NCBI GenBank assembly: GCA_016784705.1
Contig: JADHUD010000071.1
Coordinates: forward strand, 1 to 10,061
DNA length: 10,061 bases
Direction: 5' to 3'
Source of the DNA: Spirochaetia bacterium
Lineage (GTDB): Bacteria; Spirochaetota; Spirochaetia; JABMQR01
The position numbers and the translations under genes were made by a program. A model generated the notes under the pieces. It was not told the DNA's origin, did not search any database, and saw nothing but the letters and a program-made list of their open reading frames with translations. This document shows, one piece after another, positions 1 to 6,619 of the stretch (positions within the stretch are counted from its first letter, which is position 1; each line of letters begins with the position of its first letter).

Positions 1-2
1 CT

Positions 3-2126
3 ATTAAACCTTTTTACATGATAATGGGATTTATTCATCGTTCATTTTCTTTTTTAATAGCTGCATCCTCTTTTGCAGTAGCACGGGGCGGAAATCAGAA
101 ATTGTTTATGTATGTTATCATGATAAGCTCCGTTTCAACTTTTTTATTGGGAAATATGGCTGGATCAGGCTGGTGGGCGTGGATGAATGAGATAATTCCC
201 GGAAGAAATAGAGCCAGTTATTTTGGAAAGCGCTCTTCGCTTGCACAAACTCTTAATATAGTTACATTTTTTGCGGCCACGTTTGCACTTGATTATTTCC
301 CTGCTGATACATTTATGGTTTTTGGAATAATTTACACTGCTGCCGGAATATTAGGTATTTCAGAATTCATTCTTCATATTACCGTACCCGAACCACGCAG
401 CGTACAGTTAAACAGATCTAAAATGAAAGCTTCTCTTTTTATTACCCCCTTTAAGAATAAAGATTTCAGAACACTTTGTATTGTTGCCGGGGTATCTATG
501 CTGGGTATAAATATTTCAGCACCGTTTTTTATTCCAATGATTACAAATGCAAATCAGATTGGTGCTCCGGTTATCTGGCTGGGAATAATATTTGCTATTT
601 CCCAGCTTACCTGGGTGATTGTCATACCATTCTGGGGAACAATGATGGATAGGTTTGGAAAGAAACCTGTAGTTATGATTGGGATGATATTTCCGCTAAG
701 CTATCTGGGATATTTATTCATTACTCCGCATAACTATATGTATATTCTTCCAGTTGTGGCTTTTGTAGGGGGGGTGTTTTCACCGGCTTTATACGAGGGT
801 CTTAACCAGACAATGATGTCCCTGGTGCCAAGAAAAGACAGAACTGTCTATATAGCATGGTATTGGGCTTTGCTGGGAAGTATACAGGCTATCGGTCCTA
901 TACTCGGTGGATATCTGCTCGAGAATACGGGAAGTATTTCGGTTCTGATATTCAGCAGTGTCGGAGTGATGGTGATTGCTTTTCTTCTCTTTGACACTAT
1001 TAAGAATGGTAAAGAGTTAAAGTTTACACGGCTTGTGTCCACAATAACCTCCCCAGGTATTATTAAAGCATATTTCAATATTCCTACCCTGGGAAAATCA
1101 CTAGATAAAGAGAAGGTTGGACGGGCGCTTCATGAGATGAAAGATACCAGGGGTTCTATAGCGCTGGATGAAATAATAGTTCGTCTTGATGATGCAGATG
1201 AAGAGGTACGGGAAGAGGCAGTCAGAGCCCTGGGACGCATCGGCGGGGAAGATGCTTCAAAAGTATTAATAAACTGCTTGTCTGATGCTGACTCACTGGT
1301 TCAGGTTGATAGTGCAAGGGCGCTCGGTAAACTTGGCGTTCAGGAGGCAGTTCCCTTTCTCATTGAAGCATTGCGAAGTGATGATGAAAAACTTGCAGAT
1401 GCCTCAGCCCGGGCTCTGGGAAAAATAAATTCACCCGAATCCACTGCAGCATTAATGGGAATGCTGAAAAGTGATCGATCTTTGCGGATTAAGGCAACCA
1501 GTGCGGAGGGTATGTCTGAAAGAGAAGAGAGAATTACCGTTCTGCAGGAGATTCTGGAGCTGAGAGACCAAACGGAGAATCCTGTCTTGAGAAAACAACT
1601 CTCAATAGCTTTGGGAAATATTTTAGGGAAACCAGGTGAGTTTTATCAGTTTCTTACAGGAACAGAGCTTGCAAGAGAGGAGGCTGTTCAGAAATTATTT
1701 AAAGATATCAGGAAACAATTAAAAAGTCTCGGCAGGATTCCGGCAGGAACCATAAAATTTGTACTGCAGTATACATTACCCAATGCTGTTAATTATTACG
1801 AAACCAGCAATAATAAAGCAGCTTTCTTGGAGTTGAAAGCGCTGATTTTTCAGCTTCTTTACAGGCACCTTGGTTCCTATGGGGCTGATGAAAATATTTC
1901 TGATAAAGATCTGGAACTGCTCTACCGTGAAGCTCCACGGCTGTATGCCGGCTATGCAGTTTTGAAATGGTTTGAAAAAACCCATGCAGACAGAATTGAA
2001 GAACTTCAGGATACTGATCTTTTACTGCTGTTTTATGCGCTGAAATTTTACGGATCAGGTAAAATTGCAGAAAACCGCAAAGAGAGAATCAGCAAAGAGA
2101 GAAAACAGGCTGACCAAAAACGTTAA
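3..2126 (+). CDS. MFS permease fused to C-terminal HEAT-repeat domain (5' partial)
   Basis: The reading frame is open to the left edge of the window, so the real start lies upstream and the ATG at 18 is internal. The first ~330 visible residues are strongly hydrophobic, with several membrane-spanning segments, and carry an MFS motif-A-like loop (GTMMDRFGKK, about residue 207 counted from the ATG at 18). At least the first transmembrane helix seems to be missing, as expected for a cut gene. From about residue 365 the protein becomes soluble and shows HEAT/PBS-lyase-like repeats: VREEAVRALGRIG, then VQVDSARALGKLG, then LADASARALGKI, spaced about 31 residues apart. Helical, less regular sequence follows to a lysine/arginine-rich end. 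MFS proteins are secondary carriers in the cytoplasmic membrane; HEAT repeats usually bind protein partners. The substrate is unknown. The gene is probably co-transcribed with the oxidoreductase 43 bp downstream. The MFS call is firm, the HEAT call good, and the role of the fusion is inference. Confidence 0.85.
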   Translation: MKPFYMIMGFIHRSFSFLIAASSFAVARGGNQKLFMYVIMISSVSTFLLGNMAGSGWWAWMNEIIPGRNRASYFGKRSSLAQTLNIVTFFAATFALDYFPADTFMVFGIIYTAAGILGISEFILHITVPEPRSVQLNRSKMKASLFITPFKNKDFRTLCIVAGVSMLGINISAPFFIPMITNANQIGAPVIWLGIIFAISQLTWVIVIPFWGTMMDRFGKKPVVMIGMIFPLSYLGYLFITPHNYMYILPVVAFVGGVFSPALYEGLNQTMMSLVPRKDRTVYIAWYWALLGSIQAIGPILGGYLLENTGSISVLIFSSVGVMVIAFLLFDTIKNGKELKFTRLVSTITSPGIIKAYFNIPTLGKSLDKEKVGRALHEMKDTRGSIALDEIIVRLDDADEEVREEAVRALGRIGGEDASKVLINCLSDADSLVQVDSARALGKLGVQEAVPFLIEALRSDDEKLADASARALGKINSPESTAALMGMLKSDRSLRIKATSAEGMSEREERITVLQEILELRDQTENPVLRKQLSIALGNILGKPGEFYQFLTGTELAREEAVQKLFKDIRKQLKSLGRIPAGTIKFVLQYTLPNAVNYYETSNNKAAFLELKALIFQLLYRHLGSYGADENISDKDLELLYREAPRLYAGYAVLKWFEKTHADRIEELQDTDLLLLFYALKFYGSGKIAENRKERISKERKQADQKR

Positions 2127-2143
2127 CGGCTTAATTGTTAACG
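2121..2143. repeat. Short inverted repeat spanning the MFS-HEAT stop codon
   Basis: CGTTAAC at 2121-2127 and GTTAACG at 2137-2143 can pair across a 9-nt loop. The left arm includes the TAA stop codon of the permease gene. No run of T follows, so this is not a convincing terminator and the next gene is probably still read through. Because GTTAAC is itself palindromic, the two arms also form a direct repeat (GTTAACGG). Confidence 0.35.
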
Positions 2144-2169
2144 GTAGCTCTTATTGTCAAGAGGTAGGT

Positions 2170-3168
2170 ATGAAAAAAATAAAAATCGGCATTATAGGTT
2201 GTGGTTTAATAACCAGAGAGGCTCATTTGCCCGCTGTTAAAAGACTTACTGATAAACTTGATGTTATAGCTGTCTGCAACAGGTCTGAAGGAAAAGCTAT
2301 AAACATAGCCAATGAACTGGGGATTCCATTGCATACGGTCTGGACAGATTGGAAGGAGATGATACAAGAGGTTAAAGATTTAGAAGCTGTCCTTATTGCT
2401 CTCCCCATACCCCTGAATTATTCTGTCAGTGAAGCCTGCTGTAAGGCGGGATTATCAGTTCTTTGTGAAAAACCAGCAGGAATTAGTGTAGAAGAGGCTG
2501 TTGCAACGGGTGATTTCTCGTTAAAATATGGTGTAACTTTCATGACTGCAGAAAATTTTCACTATCAGCCTAAATTTAATAAAGCTGCTGAACTCATACA
2601 GGAAGAGATTATTGGAAAGCTCCATAGTATTAGTTGGAATGTATTAAATTATGTAAAAAGTGATAATAATTATAATCAGACAGCATGGCGGGGTGCGGAT
2701 TTTACTATTCCGGGCGGCTATGTGCTTGATGGGGGAGTTCATGCTGTACATGCTCTTCAAATGATAGCCGGACCAGTAAAATCTGTTTTTGCGAAAGTTA
2801 AATCGATAGATAAGAATCTTGGGTCAATAGATACAGCCTTTGCTCTTCTTGAGCATGAGAACTCTGTTGTCACCTCACTGAATCTGGGCTGGAAATCTCT
2901 TAATGATGATAAATGCCTGAAACTTTATGGTGATAAAGGCACGCTGGCAGTAAGAGATGATAAAATCGAACAGTTAACTCTTTCCGGAGAAACTGTTGAT
3001 CACTTTTTTGATACTGAAAATGATTTCTTTCTTCAGTGGTCAGATTTTCTTGATGCCCTTCAAAATAACCGACCACCCAAAATACCAAAACAGATGCCAA
3101 TTGATGATGTAAAGATCATTATGGCTATTCTGGAGTCTGGTGAAACCGGGGAAAAGGTTTTTCTTTGA
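2170..3168 (+). CDS. Gfo/Idh/MocA-family NAD(P)-dependent oxidoreductase
   Basis: This encodes a 332-residue cytoplasmic dehydrogenase of the glucose-fructose oxidoreductase/inositol dehydrogenase family. The N-terminal Rossmann motif is GIIGCGLI (residues 7-14), followed by H19. The family's EKP signature is at residues 100-102, with K101 the expected catalytic lysine. A DGGVHAVH stretch at 187-194 supplies the conserved aspartate (D187) and histidine (H191). Length is normal for the family (about 330-390). The frame stays open upstream to an ATG at 2065, which would overlap the permease by 62 bp. I chose the ATG at 2170 because it follows AAGAGGTAGG and gives an N-terminus that begins directly with the cofactor-binding strand. 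Family members oxidise or reduce sugars, inositols and related polyols, or biliverdin. Pairing with a permease suggests a carbohydrate-like substrate, but the sequence does not identify it. Confidence 0.9.
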   Translation: MKKIKIGIIGCGLITREAHLPAVKRLTDKLDVIAVCNRSEGKAINIANELGIPLHTVWTDWKEMIQEVKDLEAVLIALPIPLNYSVSEACCKAGLSVLCEKPAGISVEEAVATGDFSLKYGVTFMTAENFHYQPKFNKAAELIQEEIIGKLHSISWNVLNYVKSDNNYNQTAWRGADFTIPGGYVLDGGVHAVHALQMIAGPVKSVFAKVKSIDKNLGSIDTAFALLEHENSVVTSLNLGWKSLNDDKCLKLYGDKGTLAVRDDKIEQLTLSGETVDHFFDTENDFFLQWSDFLDALQNNRPPKIPKQMPIDDVKIIMAILESGETGEKVFL

Positions 3169-3252
3169 TTCTCAAACGATAGAAAGAATAAGAATACCTG
3201 GTTTGCAGCTTGTTTCTCTACTAGGAACAGATAATAGCTGTAAATAAAAATA

Positions 3253-3283
3253 TTGCATAAACAAAATATTTACTCATTATAAT
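3253..3283 (+). promoter_or_regulatory. Candidate promoter of the Lrp/AsnC regulator gene
   Basis: A perfect TATAAT lies at 3278-3283. The best -35 partner is TTGCAT at 3253-3258, with a rather long 19-bp spacer. Transcription would begin near 3290, about 30 nt before the regulator's ATG. A second possible -35 (TTGACA, 3283-3288) has only weak -10 partners downstream (TATAAG at 15 bp, TAAGTT at 17 bp) and would leave almost no leader. Confidence 0.45.
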
Positions 3284-3287
3284 TGAC

Positions 3288-3328
3288 AAGTGCACAAAAC
3301 TAATATAAGTTATTTTGCAAATGCACAA
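3288..3328 (+). repeat. Two 10-bp direct repeats (AAGTGCACAA / AAATGCACAA), possible autoregulatory sites
   Basis: AAGTGCACAA at 3288-3297 recurs as AAATGCACAA at 3319-3328, 31 bp apart, close to three helical turns. The first copy contains the palindrome GTGCAC. The first copy sits near the predicted transcription start and the second overlaps the regulator's start codon. Lrp/AsnC proteins commonly repress their own genes by binding phased sites, so this is a plausible but unproved autoregulatory arrangement. Confidence 0.3.
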
Positions 3329-3776
3329 GAAAATGAAATTAGATAAAATTGACCTGGAAATTGTCAGAGAATTATACGATGGAAGAACTCCTTACAAGAA
3401 TGTCGCAGATAAAATCGGACTAACAACAAATACTGTCAGGAACAGAGTCAATAAAATGCTTGAAAATGGCGTACTCCAAATAATCAGCCTTGTTGATCCT
3501 AACGCCGTTGATCGGCATGAGTCAGCTTTTATTGGTTTCAAGATTCATCCGCGCGATGTAAATACTATTATGGAGCAAATTTCGACTTTAAAAGGAGTTG
3601 TTGGAGCTGCTACCGTTAGCGGCCGATTCGATATAATGGCTGTGGTCATGTTTAATGAAGAACACTCGTATTCACGATTTCTTGATGAAGAATTGAAAAA
3701 AGTTGAAGGTCTTATCAGTATGGAGACCTTTTTTGCTGTAGGCGGAAAAACCTGGCAGCTTCGCTATGTTTTGTAA
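3321..3776 (+). CDS. Lrp/AsnC-family transcriptional regulator
   Basis: This is a 151-residue DNA-binding protein of typical family length. A winged helix-turn-helix of the AsnC type occupies roughly residues 7-60 (LDKIDLEIV, then NVADKIGLTTNTVRNRV at about 27-43). The C-terminal RAM/AsnC effector domain follows at about 65-150, including the glycine-containing GRFDIMAVV segment (101-109) that lies near the ligand pocket in this family. These proteins form dimers to octamers and respond to amino acids or other small metabolites. The start is uncertain. No strong Shine-Dalgarno precedes the TTG at 3315, the ATG at 3321 or the ATG at 3333; MKLDKID from 3333 is the most family-like N-terminus. 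The gene lies 122 bp upstream of the DUF917/hydantoinase/NCS1 operon on the same strand, so it is the obvious candidate for its control, with the pathway metabolite as a possible effector. Confidence 0.9.
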   Translation: MHKKMKLDKIDLEIVRELYDGRTPYKNVADKIGLTTNTVRNRVNKMLENGVLQIISLVDPNAVDRHESAFIGFKIHPRDVNTIMEQISTLKGVVGAATVSGRFDIMAVVMFNEEHSYSRFLDEELKKVEGLISMETFFAVGGKTWQLRYVL

Positions 3777-3817
3777 TAAATCCTAAATCTCTGATTAAGC
3801 AGGTATTCACTTTAGAG

Positions 3818-3853
3818 CCGGAATATGCTCAGGAATAGGCGCAGGAATAGGTG
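3818..3853 (+). repeat. Three tandem 12-bp units upstream of the DUF917 gene
   Basis: CCGGAATATGCT (3818-3829), CAGGAATAGGCG (3830-3841) and CAGGAATAGGTG (3842-3853) follow each other without gaps. The second and third differ at one position; the first is more diverged. They lie between the regulator stop and the DUF917 start in sequence with no gene. The array ends where a TATACA (3854-3859) that could serve as a -10 begins, and no good -35 is present, which would fit an activator-dependent promoter. Binding by the neighbouring Lrp/AsnC protein is inference. Confidence 0.5.
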
Positions 3854-3860
3854 TATACAC
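3851..3860. promoter_or_regulatory. 10-bp palindrome GTGTATACAC, possible operator or -10 region
   Basis: This is a perfect palindrome immediately after the tandem 12-bp units and about 40 bp before the DUF917 start codon. It contains TATACA, the only reasonable -10 hexamer in this gap. It may be part of the operon promoter and/or a regulator site. Confidence 0.3.
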
Positions 3861-3898
3861 ACAGATAGACAGAATTTTTTACTGGAGGAGATACATTG

Positions 3899-5002
3899 AT
3901 GGAATATTTGGATGAGAAGGATCTTGATTATATAGCAATTGGGGCTGCTGTTCTTGGAGCCGGCGGCGGCGGCGATCCCTATGTCGGAAAGCTGATGGCA
4001 AAAGCAGCTATTAGAAAGCATGGAAAAGTGAAAATGATAACGGTAGATGAGCTGAAGGATGACAGCTTGATTATCCCTTCAGCCATGATGGGTGCCCCCG
4101 CTGTCATGCTCGAAAAACTCCCCAATGGAGGAGAACCTGAAGCAGCTTTCAAGGCATTGGAAACACATCTGGGAAAAAAAGCCGATGCGGTGATGTCTAT
4201 AGAAGCAGGTGGAATTAACTCCTGCATTCCGATCTATACTGCAGCATGTCTTGGGCTTCCCATTGTTGATGCAGATTCGATGGGCCGTGCTTTTCCCGAG
4301 CTTCCTATGACAACTTTCGGAGTTGCCGGGTTGGCTGCAACTCCAATGGTAGTTTGTGATGAAAAGGGTAACAAGTTGCTGATAGAGACAGTAGATAATG
4401 CCTGGAGTGAAACATTGGCCAGAACTGCTACCATTGCCATGGGGCTTGCTTCAATGATCAGCATCTATTGTGTATCAGGAAAAGAACTCAAAGATTATGG
4501 AGTACGGGGAACTATATCTCTTGCACGCGAAATTGGAAAAAAAATTCTCATGTCGTATTCAGAAAAAACCAGTCCTGTTGAGGCTATTTTAAAGCTTACA
4601 GCCGGGGTTCAACTTTTCGAAGGGAAGATCAAGGATGTCCAGCGAAGCCTGACTACTGGATTTGTTTGTGGAAAAGTATTTTTTGATGGGATCGAAAATG
4701 ATAAAGGATCCTCATTTGAGATGGATTTTCAAAATGAAAATCTGGTCGGTTTTAAAAACGGCATTCCAGCGGCAATGACTCCTGACTTAATCACTGTGCT
4801 GGACAAAGAGACTGGGATGCCGATTACTACTGAAAATTTAAAGTATGGTCAGAGAACCAGTATTATCGGAATGCCATGTGATAAGTTCTGGAGAACAGAT
4901 GCCGGGATTGCACAGGTAGGGCCACGATACTTTAAATATGATCTTGATTATGTTCCCATTGAAATACTCAACCAAAAAGAGGAGCAGGATAATGTACTAT
5001 AA
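3899..5002 (+). CDS. DUF917-family protein (hydantoinase-associated)
   Basis: This 367-residue soluble protein has the hallmark N-terminal LGAGGGGDPY (residues 19-28) of the DUF917 family, and a conserved acidic/GRAFPE block (DADSMGRAFPELP) in the first half. Its full length matches the family (about 350-370). The ATG at 3899 sits 8 nt after a strong GGAGGAG (3884-3890), so I prefer it to the TTG at 3896. DUF917 proteins are regularly encoded beside HyuA-type hydantoinases/oxoprolinases. As I recall, the Pfam family was later renamed for an S-methyl-thiohydantoin desulfurase, which would place it in thiohydantoin or hydantoin breakdown; I cannot verify that here. The start of the hydantoinase gene overlaps this gene's end by 11 bp, indicating translational coupling and probably a shared complex or pathway. 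Family assignment is firm; the reaction is uncertain. Confidence 0.9.
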   Translation: MEYLDEKDLDYIAIGAAVLGAGGGGDPYVGKLMAKAAIRKHGKVKMITVDELKDDSLIIPSAMMGAPAVMLEKLPNGGEPEAAFKALETHLGKKADAVMSIEAGGINSCIPIYTAACLGLPIVDADSMGRAFPELPMTTFGVAGLAATPMVVCDEKGNKLLIETVDNAWSETLARTATIAMGLASMISIYCVSGKELKDYGVRGTISLAREIGKKILMSYSEKTSPVEAILKLTAGVQLFEGKIKDVQRSLTTGFVCGKVFFDGIENDKGSSFEMDFQNENLVGFKNGIPAAMTPDLITVLDKETGMPITTENLKYGQRTSIIGMPCDKFWRTDAGIAQVGPRYFKYDLDYVPIEILNQKEEQDNVL

Positions 5003-6551
5003 GCTTGGAATTGATGTCGGCGGTACGAATACTGATGCAGTTATACTGGATGAACTTCATGCTGTAATAGCTAAGTGTAAAAAAGCTACAACTAAAGATG
5101 TGTCTTCAGGGATTAAACAAGCTGTTGCACAGGTATTAGCGGATTCTGGAATAGATCCGACCCTAATTAAACATGCAATGCTGGGAACTACTCAAGCTAC
5201 AAATGCAATTATTGAGAGAAAAAACCTTTTAAAAGTAGGGGTGATTCGACTTTCAGGCCCGTCAGGTCATGGAATTCCTCCTTTTATTGAATGGCCGGAT
5301 GATATGCTAAAAGCCGTCAACTCAGCCTATTTTGTAGTTAAGGGTGGGTATGAATATAATGGAGCGCTCATATCTGCACCGGATAAAGAGGAAATTTATA
5401 ATGCTGTTATCAAACTGAAAGAGCACGGCATTGAATCTTTGGCCATTTCCTGTGCATTTGCTCCAGTCAATAATGAGCAGGAAAAGCTTGCTGAATCTAT
5501 TGCAATTGAAGTGTTCGGAGAAGATTTTCCCATAACCATGTCACATAGTATCGGAAGTATTGGTCTTATTGAGAGAGAAAATGCTGCTATTTTAAATGCA
5601 GCAATTCGTGAGCTTGCCAGAACTGCATATGGATCATTTCAAAACGTGCTGCTTGAGCACGGAATTCATGCAGATCTCTTTATAACACAGAATGACGGCA
5701 CGCTGATGTCCATTGAATATGCAAAACTTTTCCCGGTTCTCACTATAGCGTCCGGGCCGACTAATTCATTGCGGGGCGCTGCATTTCTCTCTAAAAAGGA
5801 TGAGGCTATCGTAATAGATGTCGGCGGAACAACAACCGATGTCGGTGTCTTGCGAAAAGGATTTCCCCGCGAGTCAACAGCAGCTGCTGAGATTGGCGGA
5901 GTAAGAACAAATTTCAGGATGCCGGATCTTATAACAATCGGCCTTGGAGGAGGGTCCCTTGTTCAGGACCAGGGAGATGCGGTCATTATCGGTCCGCAAT
6001 CAGTTGGTTATATGATTCATACAGAAGCCCTTATCTTCGGCGGGGAAACCATAACAGCTACGGATATTGCTGCAGCCTGCGGGATGGCTTCACTTGGCGA
6101 TCCATCTTTGACAAAAGGTATATCGCCTTCACTTGCTGCAAGAGCCATTGATACCATCAAACTGATTGTTGAAGGCATCATTGATAAGATGAAAACCTCA
6201 TCTGAGGATGTTTCGGTCATTGTTGTAGGCGGAGGAAGTATACTTATTCCCGATACATTGCACGGAGCTTGCGAAGTAATAAAACCAGAGCACTATGAGG
6301 TGGCAAATGCTATTGGAGCGGCCATAGCTCAGGTTTCCGGGAGTGTGGATGGGGTTTATGACGTTACTTCGAAGGGAAGGGAAGCAGTAATTGAAGAAGT
6401 GAAAGCTGCTGCAGTCAATGAAGCTGTAAAAGCCGGTGCTGATGCGGCGAGTGTTGAAGTGGTTGAGATTGAGGAGATTCCGCTCGCTTATCTTCCCTCC
6501 AATGCAGTACGGTTTCGAGTTAAGGCTGTTGGTAACATTTCTATTCAGTGA
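4992..6551 (+). CDS. HyuA-type hydantoinase/5-oxoprolinase-family protein
   Basis: This is a 519-residue cytoplasmic enzyme of the ATP-dependent hydantoinase A/oxoprolinase family. The N-terminal domain opens with a sugar-kinase/actin-like phosphate loop, GIDVGGTNTD (residues 6-15), followed by LGTTQATNAIIERK (about 64-77). The second, hydantoinase A domain carries VIDVGGTTTDVGVL (about 274-287) and a glycine-rich IGLGGGSLV (about 316-324). The family uses ATP to open hydantoin or lactam rings (N-methylhydantoin, 5-oxoproline) and includes the acetone carboxylase beta subunit. The length is that of the short HyuA-only type and not of the roughly 1200-residue fused oxoprolinases. The ATG at 4992 follows AGAGGAG by 7 nt and yields the canonical N-terminus; an upstream in-frame ATG at 4938 lies inside the DUF917 gene and is unlikely. 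No HyuB gene follows in the window. The substrate is inferred only as a small cyclic amide. Confidence 0.9.
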   Translation: MYYKLGIDVGGTNTDAVILDELHAVIAKCKKATTKDVSSGIKQAVAQVLADSGIDPTLIKHAMLGTTQATNAIIERKNLLKVGVIRLSGPSGHGIPPFIEWPDDMLKAVNSAYFVVKGGYEYNGALISAPDKEEIYNAVIKLKEHGIESLAISCAFAPVNNEQEKLAESIAIEVFGEDFPITMSHSIGSIGLIERENAAILNAAIRELARTAYGSFQNVLLEHGIHADLFITQNDGTLMSIEYAKLFPVLTIASGPTNSLRGAAFLSKKDEAIVIDVGGTTTDVGVLRKGFPRESTAAAEIGGVRTNFRMPDLITIGLGGGSLVQDQGDAVIIGPQSVGYMIHTEALIFGGETITATDIAAACGMASLGDPSLTKGISPSLAARAIDTIKLIVEGIIDKMKTSSEDVSVIVVGGGSILIPDTLHGACEVIKPEHYEVANAIGAAIAQVSGSVDGVYDVTSKGREAVIEEVKAAAVNEAVKAGADAASVEVVEIEEIPLAYLPSNAVRFRVKAVGNISIQ

Positions 6552-6581
6552 AATCTATTATGTGAAGTCTATTCAGTAATG
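6540..6581 (+). repeat. Three tandem 14-bp units spanning the hydantoinase stop codon
   Basis: TCTATTCAGTGAAA (6540-6553), TCTATTATGTGAAG (6554-6567) and TCTATTCAGTAATG (6568-6581) are adjacent, and the second and third each match the first at 11 of 14 positions. The first unit encodes the last three residues and the TGA stop of the hydantoinase. The others lie in the gap before the permease gene. This looks like an old local tandem duplication; a function is not evident. Confidence 0.5.
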
Positions 6582-6619
6582 AAAAAATATGCTTTTAAAA
6601 AACAAAGGAGATGAGTAAC

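Noticed and set aside
2065..2169. N-terminal extension of the oxidoreductase from the ATG at 2065
   Set aside because: It would overlap the permease gene, encodes a charged stretch with no family similarity, and the ATG at 2170 has a good ribosome site.
3163..3202. Possible terminator after the oxidoreductase gene
   Set aside because: The TTCTTT/AAGAA-type pairing is weak, AT-only and lacks a T-run; I could not support a terminator there.
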